Positions 48,763 through 60,900 of a stretch of 64,000 nt of DNA are shown here, piece by piece; position 1 is the first letter of the stretch; each line of letters opens with the position of its first letter. The translations under genes were made by a program, and so were the position numbers. This DNA is from Heterocephalus glaber. Taxonomy: Eukaryota > Chordata > Mammalia > Rodentia > Bathyergidae. Location of the stretch: assembly GCF_000247695.1 (NCBI RefSeq), contig NW_004624743.1:4695024-4759023 (forward strand). Reading direction: 5' to 3'. Below the pieces are notes generated by a model that saw only the letters and a list, made by a program, of their open reading frames with translations, searched no databases and was not told the origin of the DNA.

Positions 48763-48984
48763 CACTCTTTAAGGTTTTAATTATGTACTTGTAATATCTG
48801 TGATTTTTACATTTGGCATATTTTATTAATATACTGGCATATGAACAAAGAATGGGTTAATATATCATCACATAAACAAAATCAAAACATTTATGCATGG
48901 CTAAATTTTCATTTAGTATTTTTTAGTATATGGTTTTTCTCATTTTAGTAATGCAAAGTACAAATAAAGAACAACATAAAATAT

Positions 48985-49435
48985 TGATAGAAAGAATCAG
49001 GGAGATAGATCTTTTTGTAAAATGGAAGGGGTCCAAGACCCTGAAGGTGAGGGGAAAGATTTAAGATGTGCTATATACATGTACCAAATACCCACAATGA
49101 ATGTAATCATTATATGGGTGTAATCATTATATCATTATATCACAATGTAATATAATGTAATATATAATATATATTACATTAATGTATAATATATAATATA
49201 ATGTGATATAGTGTAATCATTATATCACAAATATGCAGCAAAAGTAAAAAAATAATGACAATAATAATGGAAATAGAGAAAGGGGATCTAGAGATGAAAA
49301 GATGGAGGTGGGTAGGGAGGGAACAGGCATAGAAGGAGTAAAGATATATTAAGATTGTGTACCTGTTCCACAAGAGGAACGTAAATTTCACATGCTGCAA
49401 ATGTCTAGTAATAAATAAAATTTAAATAAAGAAAA
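48985..49435 (+). mobile_element. L1-3'-tail-like bipartite repeat with AT insertion
   Basis: First half: 'gagatagatctttttgtaaa', 'gatgtgctatatacatgtac', 'aatgaatgtaatcattatat', then an expanded TAATGTAATATA-type stretch and 'caaatatgcagcaaaag'. Second half: 'agatggaggtgggtagggag', 'attgtgtacctgttccacaa', 'cacatgctgcaaatgtctag', with an A-rich end. Same bipartite layout as 21950-22255. Confidence 0.5.
49153..49181. repeat. Perfect AT-rich palindrome, 14+1+14
   Basis: TAATGTAATATATA, one A, then TATATATTACATTA. It lies within the AT expansion of the repeat above. Confidence 0.85.
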
Positions 49436-49498
49436 CATATGTACCACAAATAAACATAAATAAGTGGACATAACATGATACATTTTCCTTTAAATTTG

Positions 49499-49518
49499 CT
49501 TATATATATATATATATA
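49499..49518 (+). repeat. (TA)n microsatellite
   Basis: Short uninterrupted TA run. Confidence 0.85.
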
Positions 49519-49613
49519 GTAAGTAAAAAAATTTTCAATGATCGATTTTTGCCACTATACTAATATTCCATTCCATTTTATTGTAGTAAGAAAACCTGTC
49601 ATAAGCTATCTCC

Positions 49614-49997
49614 TGTTGTGGCTTGTGTCTAGATGTCCCCCTAAAGCCTCATGCAGTCTTTTCTGAAGGTAGCTAAATCTGGAATGTGTGATGCGAGGAT
49701 TGAGAGCATGTGATCACTAAACCATTACACGTGAGTGATCGGTTTGGCACCGCCCTAATCCCTGCAGTCTGAATAAGAGAAAAGGAGCAGAAAGACCCTG
49801 TGAAGGTCCCTTGTTGCCTTTGCTACCTCATGCGTGCCATGTTGTTTCTCCTCTGCGATGCTTCTCTGCAGTCCCTGCCTCAGAGCCAGCCGATTATGGA
49901 CTGAAACCCCTATGAACTGTGAGCCAAATAAACTCTTTCCCCTCTAACTTCAGGTGTCAGGTATTTTGTCTCAGCAACGAGAGAAAAGCGACTAACA
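49614..49997 (+). mobile_element. Solo MaLR LTR
   Basis: Starts TGTTGTGGC and ends ...GACTAACA over 384 bp. Contains 'gagccaaataaactctttcc' (poly(A) signal) and 'caggtattttgtctcagcaa' near the end. No internal region lies beside it, so it is a solo LTR. Related to 2118-2518. I see no clean 5-bp duplication. Confidence 0.75.
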
Positions 49998-50079
49998 CAT
50001 TTACCTCTTACATTTGAAGGGTGCAGTACTGCATCACTGACTATAGGTACTATATTTTACCACAGACATCTAGAATTTA

Positions 50080-50440
50080 CTCATCTTACCTGAAACTTTA
50101 TATTTCTTGATCAGTAGCTCCTCTTTTCTCTCTCCACTGCCAGCCACTGTCAAACACTATTCTACTTCTCAAATTTATGAATTTGACCAATTTTGAGAAT
50201 ACATATAAGTGGAATCATACAGCATTTGTCTTTCTGTGACTTATTTTACTGAGCATAATCTTCTCAAAGTTCATAGCCATCTTGTCATTTATTTCAAAAT
50301 TTCCTGGCTTTAAAGGCTGAATAGTACTTTCATACATATATATATACATAGTCCTATACTTCCATTTACTTTTAAATTGCAAAGTTTGTGAAAGAATTTT
50401 CTTCGATATAAAACAATATGTAAGCTTATGTGAGTTCAAA
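50080..50440 (-). mobile_element. Old L1 3' end
   Basis: Antisense L1M text: 'agtggaatcatacagcattt', 'ttattttactgagcataatc', 'ggctgaatagtactttcata'. Short and diverged. Confidence 0.65.
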
Positions 50441-50998
50441 CCTGATAATTAAGTAGCTACTGTCTGAGTTCTGGGTATATTAGATGAGATTGGAAAGCTA
50501 CATGACATGAAATTTTTATATATCATATTTAGCATGTATCAAATTTAGAGCAAAATTCAAAACTATATAATAAAATGTAATCACATTTTTTCAACACATT
50601 ATTACACTCATACCTTTCTTGAATGCTTTTAAAAGAAATCTTTCTTTTAAATTTTCCTATTAGCCTAATCTACCCATTCATATATGCAAAGAGAGTGCTA
50701 GAGTCTTTGGGAAATTTGAAAGTTGTGTAGAGGTCTGCAGTCTATAGAAAGAATCTGAGGTCTATTTTACAGGAATCATCTCAGTGCAGTGGCATTGACT
50801 GCAGTCAAAAGTTTTAGTTTGGCATTTAAAGATTTTAATTTTTATTCAACAACACATTTCTAATGACTTACTTGAAATTTAAAAAGTATTAAAATGTGGG
50901 GTCGTGGTGAGCTCTTAGAAAAAATCTAAGAAAACTTAAAAGCAAATGGATTCAGAAAACTAAACCCTCCATATACGTGCACATTCACAATACAGCAC
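50441..50998. other. No recognised feature
   Basis: AT-rich, nothing recognised. Confidence 0.35.
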
Positions 50999-51008
50999 CT
51001 ATATTTGT

Positions 51009-51103
51009 TTGTGTGTTGTTTTTTTTTTGGTACTGGGGATCGAACTTGGGACCTTGTGCTTGCAAGACAGGCGCAGGAACCACTGAGCTAAATCCCCAGC
51101 CCA
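51009..51103 (-). mobile_element. ID-type SINE
   Basis: Antisense ID with T run, 'ggtactggggatcgaacttg' and 'cactgagctaaatccccagc'. The duplication core CTATATTTGT lies at 50999-51008 and again at about 51107-51116. Confidence 0.85.
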
Positions 51104-51119
51104 CCATCTATATTTGTGT

Positions 51120-54100
51120 TTTATTTTTTGATTTAGATGTCAGATAAATTATCTCAGAATATATGAATCGAGTACTTTCAAAAATTATTCCATTTTCCTC
51201 ATTACTTTCATACATTTTAAACCACAGATTGAAGGAGAGGGTCAGTTTGGGCAATCACGCAATCAATTTCTGATCTCATTTTGGTAAAACTGCAGTGCTT
51301 CCCATAGCGTCTGCAATGTTCAGCAGTGCACTCATATATGCATTCAGTCACCCAGCTCCATATGACAAGCATATGCCAAATGTCTCTCAGATGTCAGAAA
51401 ATAGACTAAAGCTCCGCTTTTATAACACACATAGTTCGTAGTTTGATAGCTGGTTTGTGGGGAGAACTTGGGAAAGTGTACTAATTATGAGTTGAAGTTT
51501 ATGGAAGATACAATAAGGAGAATGCGTGTGTGAGCTGCCATGGAGAGGGGAGACAGGAAGACTGAGGGGGTGGTCCTAGCATTGCGGAGCCAGAGTTACT
51601 AACATAAGAGGTGAAAATTGAGGTAGCAAACCTGCGCGCTGAGAGGTCACAGGTGATGCTATAAACATTGCTAAGAACTTGTCTTGAATGCATTTGTACA
51701 GATCTCTAACAGCAGAGGATTGTTTGTTTGAGGAGTAAAACAAAGATAGAGAAAAAGAATAGAATAAATAGTTGAGGTAATGAAGGGGAAATTAGGAATA
51801 GGATAAAGCAAAGGTTTTGCTGACAGATAAGAAAACAAAGTATTACTTGTGTACAATGACTAGAATGGAGGCCAAAATTCATTCCAAGCTTGCTAAATAC
51901 AAAATAGTGGAGTGCAGACAACTGCAGAATTACCAAGATTCATGAGATAAAGAACTTCTGAGAGGAAAACCAGAAAAAGTCATTAGCTGCAACATTCCAA
52001 CACCAAGCACAAGTACCCAATAAGCGTGAGCTTTCTCTAAAATACCCAAGTAAGAGTTCTTCTGTGGCTCATTAATAAAGATGCTCATAAAGACCACAGG
52101 GTGCTTTTGGCACCATCTCTAACTATGAGTTTCTATTTCTCTTCTCATACCCTCCAGTGTTGGGTTGTAGCCTAAAACTAAAATGGATTTGATAAAAGCC
52201 ATTGGGCAAAAAGCCAAAATGGTGCAATCCCAACCCTAAGCCCTTGGGTGATTCAGGCAGATCCAGGGATAAAGCTGTGACTGCCATGTGGACTGCGTCA
52301 CAACCAGCAGCTTCTCAAGTGAAAGACCTTCCAGAGGGTGGGGATTCAGGTCACTTATGCTTCGAGTGGTAGAAGTTAAAAACTTCTTTTTATAAATGAA
52401 ATATTCTCATGTTCCTCTTCCTCCAGACTCTAAAGAAATATAAAATTTAGAGTATTTTATCTGCTTCCACTGAGATAAAAAGGGATAGCGTCTTACTCAC
52501 TTACACCTGGGGTCCCTTCTGCATTCCCCTGATCCTACAGGGCCATGACAAATTCCTCCTCATAGAACATCTAGCAGTCATACAACATGCTTGTGTATAC
52601 GTGGACAAGAAAAAATACATAATTTTGAAAGGACAGAAAAAATGAAGCATGAATTCTTCTCTCAGAGTGAAAAGTACCTGTATATCTTTGAAGAATAAAA
52701 CTATCAAACATTTAAGAAAGTATGAGAATGACTCAAGATTATAACTCTACTTGTTTACTTCACTTTTCAGTATATCAAGCCAGGTCATTGGCCTGTGCAT
52801 GCAGCTACTGAGTTAAAATTTTATTGAACAGAACAGACAATAAACAAATAAAAATAAAAACAATCTTGACATAGCTGTAGGAAAAAAGTATGGGAAAGGA
52901 ATTGACTGGAATGTTGAAGGATATGTCAGTAAAGTAACTGATAGCTTGAATATAGATTCTGGAGCCACAATCTCAATGGTAGACATATCTTTTCTACCTT
53001 ACATTCCATTTTAAACCCAGCCTAATTTTGTTCAGGCCAATGAACCTGCAGGTCTTTGGTAATTTGCATGACTAAAAGAGAGACTTTCATTATCTCTTTG
53101 AGCACACAGAGAAAAAAAAATCAGCTGATGTTATTCTCTTGGAAGTTGCTTCGAGCCAAACAGGCAATAATAAGGCAATAAATAAAACTTTACGTTAGTC
53201 CATGGAAAGAACTTCTTGAAAGATGACTACAATCCACTGTAATCTCTTATGCAATTTTGCAAAACAGAATTTCAGAATTTGGAAGATTATTCCTTTGATG
53301 TGAGAGTCTGGTTGTATCTGTGATCTAGTTTATTATAATTAAATAAAGTAAGATGTGCATTTATCTTTTTAAGAAACATTTTCACTTTCAACTCTCTCCT
53401 AATATGATTCTTCAGTGAGCATAATTCTTAATTTAAGCTTAATTTTACCAAGTAATAGTCTTCATCAGTGATTCAGGTCCAATATAGGTTTTTGCATTTT
53501 TAAAGACAATTAATGAAAAGCTCAGATTTTTAGCATGTGAATTCTACCAACATCAGTAGGACCTGTTTCCAGATTTATTATGTATGAGCAATTTTGTTCT
53601 TGCAATATACATGAAGGAGCATTTTTTTTGCTTCATAATTGAGCAATAAGACATCAGCAGCATGTACCTTTTTCTGTTTCACAGAATACATGCCAGAGTG
53701 AGGCTGAAGTGTAGGTGATTTCAGTCCTCAAAACAGTACAATAATCTGTAGGGAGAAAATACTTATAGTCTCTTAATGCTATTAAAATACAAATAAAGAT
53801 GGAAACACCTGCAGCAAGTACACACCCTCTTTAGGTATTATTAATTTGGGGTGCCATACTTAGCCACAAATCAGAAAGTTTCATTTGCACCAAAAGTTCT
53901 GAATTTACTTATTTTTCTACTGACATTCTCAAATAAATGGGTAATTTCTGCAATTTGCTTTCTACTAAAGCTATGCAAATAGAGCCACAGAGAACTCAGC
54001 AACTTTGAATGAGAAGGAGGTGTGATTATTTACTAATTTCCAGAACTGGGAGCTGAGCGTCTCTGATGGGAAACATCCCAGTCAAATATTCTTTTCTTTT

Positions 54101-54164
54101 TCCCTGAGCAACAAAAGTAATATTTGTCATCATTGGTTAAAGTAAAATCCTTAAATGAAGTCAT
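51120..54164. other. No recognised feature
   Basis: Mostly unique-looking AT-rich sequence. Short open frames on both strands have no recognisable domain. The minus-strand frame at 54437-54033 crosses into copy B and is not supported as a gene. Confidence 0.35.
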
Positions 54165-54765
54165 GTTCCATTGCATTACATAGTCATTGCTGACAGTCTT
54201 TGTATTTGGCAGGAATATGGAGCTCTGTTTGTTTATCGAACCTGAAATAACCTGCATGCAAAGGCTTTGAGAGTACTTGAAGATTAAAGATAAATTCTGA
54301 GATAATTCTAGTGTCTTCAGAAAATACCCTGGACAGAAAATCGGTATTTTCCCATGACATTCTAGAGGAATAACTGCACTAATATTACCTGAAATTGCCA
54401 CACTGTGGTCAGGGAAGGCAGCATTGCTGTGGAGCACACAGCAAGCTTGCTCTGCGAGCTCAGCAGCACAGGTTCAGGGGGTCCACGGCCTTCAGGGAGC
54501 CGCAGTCAGCCCTGGCCACAGCTGTGCTGAGCCACAGGCCTGAGCCCTGGGAGTTCCTTGGCATTTCCAGGAAAGCCTGGTCCTACGTGATTCTCCTCTC
54601 TTTCTGAGCACGCAAACCTATGCATGACACTAATTGAGGGCATCAGAGCTACCATGCACATTGGGGAAACTGAGGCATAGAGGCTGCTCTTTCACATTTG
54701 CAAGACCATGTGCAAGAGATTAAGTAGTGTTTAAAGTGTATCTAAACCTTAACATTATGAATTAG
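54165..54765 (+). repeat. Duplicated segment, copy B (probable source)
   Basis: Direct repeat of 47320-47921, offset 6844-6845 bp. Its flanks are ordinary unique sequence, not L1, which suggests this is the ancestral site. Includes the same reverse MIR piece near 54663. Confidence 0.9.
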
Positions 54766-55150
54766 ACCCCAGATTTTAAGTAAAATATACTTTCTTCATT
54801 ACTTAACAATAAATCTACAAATACAAAGAGGTATTTAAACTATGTTTTCAATGTGAATTAAAATAGACTGGATAGAATATTTTAAAGAACTGAATTGAAT
54901 GACAAATGTCCATATCTGAAAATTATTGTGGCCCTTGGATAAACAATAAAAATGTCATTTATTTCAAAATTTTTGTTACCTGTTTTCCATTAAATTTCGA
55001 TGTCAGAGGGAATGCAATTTTAGTAATGCAGCATGAATAAATTTTGGAAATCTATTGTACATCATGAAGACTGTACATGAGGACCATAGTTAGCAATGCT
55101 GTTCTGTTATTTGAAATTTATTGAGGGTAGATCTTATTTGTTCTCACCAC
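54766..55150. other. No recognised feature
   Basis: AT-rich, nothing recognised. Confidence 0.35.
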
Positions 55151-55166
55151 ACAAAAAGGAATGGTA

Positions 55167-55255
55167 GGGCTAGGGAATTTAGCTCAGTGGTGCCGCTGCC
55201 TGCCTCGCAAGCACAAGTTCCTGAGTTCGATCCCTGGTTCCAAAAAAAAAAAAAA
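55167..55255 (+). mobile_element. ID-type SINE, sense
   Basis: 'ggctagggaatttagctcag' (A box), 'gagttcgatccctgg' (B box), then an A-rich tail. The duplication AAAGGAATGGTA lies at 55155-55166 and 55256-55267. Confidence 0.9.
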
Positions 55256-55599
55256 GAAAGGAATGGTAACCATGTAGAGTGATGATTAAGTTAACTAGCT
55301 TGTTTGTGATGATCAAATCACAGTATGTGCTTATGTTAAACCCTTTAAAATGTACCTTAAATATATGTATTTTCTAGTTTTCAATTATATCCTAATAAAT
55401 TTTGAAAAATTATCGTTAATTTTAGATGTCAAAATTTTTAACAATTATAAATCTCACAGAATTATAAATTTCATATAACTCATGCTCTGTTGTGAGCACA
55501 ACCAGATTGGAAAGCTTCTCTTGAGTGATTAGAGATCTTAGAATTTCAACATGGCTGTTATTGTTTAAAGCACTTCTCAGAAGTGTCATTTATCTGAAG

Positions 55600-55840
55600 A
55601 TAATGGGATTGTACAGGTACCACATCAGTGGCCGAAGAATCCAGTGGTGGGTTTGTGGCCGAATGTACTGCCAGGGACGCTCTGCATGGCAGGGATGAAG
55701 TGAGCAGCTTTCCTCCATCAGACCTGTCCACCATGATGTTTCTGCCTGGACGCCAGCTCACTGTCCACTGAAATCTCTGAAGCCACCCACCCAAAGAAAT
55801 CCTTCCTCTTGTGTATGCTCCTGAAAAGTGACTAATGCAA
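55600..55840 (+). mobile_element. MaLR LTR 3' part
   Basis: 'ccaccatgatgtttctgcct', 'ctgaaatctctgaagccacc', 'aagaaatccttcctcttgtg' and the ending 'gaaaagtgactaatgca' follow the order of a MaLR LTR end. The left limit is unclear. Confidence 0.5.
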
Positions 55841-56790
55841 TGACAAACATGCGTATATTGAGGCAGGGGAAACTGGAGGTCCCAATAAACTTAGGGCAGT
55901 TAATTTGGAATATGCTTCATTTTAAAAGTTATTTGCAAACATTGCTATGGAATTCTACACGAGAAATTTGTTGTCTAGTAACACGGATTTTGTCCATTTT
56001 GTCATATTATTTTAATGTTACTTTCAGAATCATACACTATTTCTGAAGTTCTTTCATGTTTTTAATGGTAGGATGTCAACAGAAAATTCAAAAAGCAGTG
56101 TGTTAATCACTTTGTTCAAATGTCTCTCCAACGAGGAATATGTATCTTGATATGTAGCGAGAATAATGATATAGATAATAATGGCATATAGTAATGTTAG
56201 CATTACTTGTGTGAAAATCTTCTTTGTTTATAAAAATTTTCTTGTTTTTGTTCTAGTTTCTTTGTACTAGAAATCAATTACTACTGCATATCTATTTTGA
56301 GTAAATCAATCTCCATTGTTCTACATCTTGTATTTTTCCAAGTGATTAAGTACAATTTTCATAGATCTGCTCTTTTACAAGTTTTTACTAATACTAACAG
56401 CAAGCAAAACTCATACCCAATGGCTAGGTGCACAAAAAATGAAAATGACCATAATTTAGAGTTTATAAAAAATACAATTTACTCTTGTCTTGACAATCAT
56501 TTGTCTCTTCAGTAACTTTTCCTATGCATTTTGATAAACTTAATCCATTTGCTTTTGCAGCATTAAGTTGACAGTCATGTTTTATGTCAGAGAGGGCCTG
56601 CCTGGAAGGTCAAGCCTGATACGTGTTTCATTCATCAAGATATTTCACCTTTGAGCTGATTTAGAGCATATTGAATTTAATGTATGAATTGTTCTAAAAA
56701 TGTCACCATCATAGGTACAGCCAATGTCATGTGTCTCTGAAGCAAATTCAGCTCAAGTGAAATACATGACACTACAACACGCGTGCACCC
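55841..56790. other. No recognised feature
   Basis: AT-rich, nothing recognised. Confidence 0.35.
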
Positions 56791-56791
56791 A

Positions 56792-56794
<3 letters not shown>

Positions 56795-56822
<28 letters not shown>
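56795..56822 (+). repeat. (CA)n microsatellite
   Basis: About 14 CA units. Confidence 0.95.
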
Positions 56823-56826
<4 letters not shown>

Positions 56827-57179
56827 AATATACTTCCTGATTGGGGACCAAAATGTTATCTGAGTCAACACCATTCTCATAAGCTCGTTGTTAACCATAT
56901 TTTGAATTATTTCAATAATAATGAGGTTTTAAGTTGTCTTTAAATTAGATTCTTTTATTAAATGTAAATTAATTTTTAAAAACTGTCTCGTGTTCAATAT
57001 TCATCTGGGCACCAATTTAAAAATTAATATCATTCTTCTTGTTCGTTACATGTAGGGCTGCTTATATATAAAGTCAAGAGCATTATAATTTAATAATATT
57101 AAACATCTCGTAGCCAACACGTGCTCCCACTGAGCATGTGCATTCATTTGTTGGCTGTCTAGAACCATAAAAGAGAGGC
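56823..57179. other. No recognised feature
   Basis: AT-rich, nothing recognised. Confidence 0.35.
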
Positions 57180-57430
57180 AGGCAAAATGGACCCTGGGCA
57201 CTGCTGGAAAATGACACTTCCGGCGGGAGTGTCTGTCTGCCGAAGCTCCTGCCTCCGCGCAAGCTCCTGCCTCCGCGCAAGCTCCTGCCTCCGCGGCTCT
57301 TTGTGGGGAAGACTTTGGCAGTGTAATTGTCCGCTGGCTCCCGTTCGCCCACCCGTGCTCCGCGCCTGCTCACCTGGCAGGGGCCCGTGCCCTCACCTTC
57401 CGCTCACACCCTTACCTGTGTCTGAGACAC
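57180..57430. other. GC/CpG-rich patch with minisatellite
   Basis: About 17 CpGs by hand count between 57219 and 57403, in AT-rich surroundings. Overlapping 95-96 codon frames on both strands reflect composition. No recognisable protein. A promoter or small CpG island is possible. Confidence 0.5.
57243..57296 (+). repeat. 18-bp minisatellite, three units
   Basis: AAGCTCCTGCCTCCGCGC repeated three times, the last unit ending CGG instead of CGC. Because 18 is divisible by three, a minus-strand frame reads a six-residue RGGRSL-type repeat. Confidence 0.9.
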
Positions 57431-57601
57431 AGAAAGATTTGTGGCCAGTGCTTCCTGGGCTTGGAGATATTTAATATCCTCTGACTCTAGTGGTCTAGGG
57501 CAGAGGTTAAAAGCGAAACTGCCTTGAAAAGGGGATTTATTTCCTCAAGATCTTTCGCAGCCAACCAGTAATAATGTCAAGTATAGAACCATGGTTTCTG
57601 G

Positions 57602-57602
<1 letters not shown>

Positions 57603-57651
<49 letters not shown>
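57603..57651 (+). repeat. (TG)n microsatellite
   Basis: About 24 TG units. Confidence 0.95.
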
Positions 57652-59480
57652 TGTTTCATTTTATTTCTGTTCTCCCTGAGCCTCTTCTTTCCATGTGTAC
57701 TCAGTTTAAAGATATTTTAGTAGACTTCCCTAACTTTTTTATCACTCAGAGAAGGCAGGGACAAGCATTACGATAACTCCCTTGATGACTCTCAAAACAC
57801 ACTCTACAGTAAAGTGCATGCCATGACTGAAAAACCACGCTATTAAAAATGAACTTGGAATTGGATATATTATTGATGCTCTATGTATTAATTACATAAA
57901 AAATGAAAAACGAGATTTGAAATAACAATGAAGTGAGCTTAGATAAGCATTGATTTTAATCTCAGCTGTAGGATATATTAAAAATTCTAGCTTCTCTTAT
58001 GCAAAACAAGTAAGAAATCATGAAATCTGTAATATTTAGCTCCATGAGCTTAGGAATATGGAGAGTATATGGATAATAAGTTTACTAAGTATGTATAAGG
58101 AAGAACAATTACTTAATTGTATGTTGGTGGAGGATTTTCTCTTCAGAGAACCGAATCCCTTGGCTGCTTTTTCCAGAGCTGTGGTTGGTTTTAAAACTGG
58201 GGTCCTTGATACAACATCATTTAGTGAAGAAAATGGGCACTCAGGCCCTACAGAACCCACTGAACCATGAACTGGGCTTAGTATGATGTCAATATACACC
58301 CAACTTGACAAACAATTGCTCCAGAATATTATTCAGACCTAGAAAAAATTTAAAGAAAAAAATCATAAAGTTTGGCTCAACCTGGGTAGAATATTTGGGA
58401 GATATTAAAAATTGATGCTGTGAATTAAATTTGTATAAAAAAAGCTGTTTAAATATGACCTTCACAATGTGAGGAAATAATTTAATGAGAATGCTCACTG
58501 ACTAGTGTTTCTCAGATCATAATTGAAAATTTGAGACACTGTGTGGTCTCTAAGAATGACAATGGTTTACTTTATGTAATTCAAAAGGGGTTTACATTGT
58601 CCCACTTGTCACCAAAAGACGTAATAAAATGTGACAGAGAGCACGTTGCAAGGAAAAGAGCGACACACAGAGCTAGGATTTAAGGATAAGAAGAGGACCA
58701 AACTATCCCAAGCTTTATAAAATTATAGGGGAAGAATGCAGTCAATATTTGCAACAGTTTTTTAAAGAAATCAATGACTATTTTTCAAAAACAAATCCAA
58801 GAAACTAGACAAATAAATCTCACCGCTCAGTGACAAAGGATCTAAGGAAAGAAGCAAATGACTTTGGTTGCACATGGACACTCATGTTGATCCCAAGAAT
58901 GCACACACATACTATGAGAATTACCTGTTTTGAGTCTTAAGTTCAGCTGTGAGTTTAAGTAAGAGCATGGTTTGAAAGGTCTAGGGAACATCTTTATATT
59001 CATTTTGTATTTTTATTCATGAAATGAGAACTAGAGTCACCAGTATATCCCTATAGATGTAATTATTCACACAGTTAGGAATTGAGTAGATGCTACTGGA
59101 TTATTTTGGCCCCTAGAGCACCTGAGTAGAATAGCTTTATTACAGATTATAGATTCCAGTGTATATTAATTGCTATATTAGCATGATAGAAGGGAGGAAT
59201 AAGGTTAGTTTAATGCAACAAACTAAACAATTTATAAAAGGAAGATTTAGCATGGAGTATCAGAAAGAAACATGTTAACACAGATGTGCAACTTAGTTTC
59301 AACACAAAACTTGGTAAGCTCATTTATGGAAAGAATATTTTCCCTGCTGAAATACAAAGAAGCAGAAGTTGAACTTCTACAGGTTTCTTTTTTTTTTAGT
59401 ATGAATGATCCTATCAAACCAGATTTCCCAAGTGTGCACCACCACATATGGAAAATGATCTCAACTTCAACCTAAAACGT
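57652..59480. other. No recognised feature
   Basis: AT-rich, nothing recognised. Confidence 0.35.
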
Positions 59481-60900
59481 TTTCTCTGTGCTCATGATTG
59501 GAGCAGAATTCTCTCGGCCACTTTATGGCTGAGGATCATGTATATATCACATTTTCTTTATCCATTTGTCCATTCATGAACATATAGGGTGTTTCCAAGA
59601 TTTAGCTGTGTATGAATTGTGCTGCTATAAACATGAGTATGCATGGATCACTGTAACATGATGACTTTAACTCTTTCAGGAAGCCACCTAGAAGAGGTAT
59701 AGCTGAATAAATTGAAATCTCTATTTTCAGTGTTCTGAGGAATTTCCACCCTGATTCCATAGTGACTGAATTAGATTACATTCCCACAAAAATCAGGAAA
59801 GTTTCTTTTACGATCCCCTCAGCATTTGTTGTTTTATGAGGGCTTGATGATAGCCATTTTTTACTGGAGTGAGATGGTATTCAATGCAGTTTTAATTTGC
59901 ATTTTTCTAATGGCCAAAATGTTAAACAGTGTTTCATGTACCCATTGGATATCTATCCTTCATTTGAGAAATGTCTCTTCATGTCAGTTGCCTAGTTTTG
60001 ATTAGGTCTTTTGTTTGGGCAGGCTATAGTTTTGAGTTCTTATGTAACCTAGAGGTAAGTCCCTTGAGAAGTAGCTGGTATTTTTTTCCATTTCCATAGA
60101 TTGTCTCTTCACACTCTTTGTTGTTCCTTTGCTGTGTAGAAGCATTTTAAATTTGACATAATCCCATTTGTTGGTTCTTGGTGTTATGTCTTGTGCATTT
60201 GCAGTTTTGTTCAGAAATCCTTGGCTATGACTATGTCTCCAAGAGTTGTATCTATTCATCTTGTTGTAGGCTCTGTTTCTATTTTTTATATCTAGGTTGT
60301 TGATTCATTTTCATTTGATGTTCGTATGTGGTGTGAGATAAAAGTCTCGATTCATTCTTTTACATATAGATAACAAGTTTTCCCAGCACCAGTTCTTGAA
60401 GAGGTTGTCTTTTCTCCAGTATATGTTTTAAGTCTCTTTGCAAATGATTGGACCGCTGAAGGGAGTCTGGGGTTGCTTCTCCATATTCTGTTCTATCCCA
60501 CTGACTGCCACGTCTGCATTTGTGTCAATACCATGTTGATTTGTCACTGTAGCTGTGTGGCATAACTGGAAATTTGAGATGATGGTGCCACCTTCTTTGC
60601 TCTTATTGGCCTGGATTGCTTTCGCTCCTCTGGGACTTCTCTGGTTCCATATAGACTTTAGGATTTATTTGTCCTGGGAAGAATGCTGTTGGTATTGTGA
60701 TTATGAGTGCACTGTATATAACTGGTGAGATGGCCATTTTGAAAGTATTGGTTTTGCCTATTCAGGAACATGGGCTGTCTCTCCATTTTCTAATGTCCTT
60801 GGTATCTTTTTTTCAGAGTACTATAGTTTTTTTATAAATCATAGAGTTTTTATTGGTTGGGGTCTTGTGTCAGTGTGTATGTTTGTTGACTGACCAATGT
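59481..60900 (-). mobile_element. L1 3' end (ORF2 C-terminal half), diverged
   Basis: Antisense L1 ORF2 text: 'ggctgaggatcatgtatata', 'tttatccatttgtccattca', 'tgtgctgctataaacatgag', 'gtttctccagtatatg'-like and 'cccagcaccagttcttgaag', in the right order from 3' to 5'. Stops in all frames. The 3' UTR is short or absent. 5'-truncated near 60900. Confidence 0.75.
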
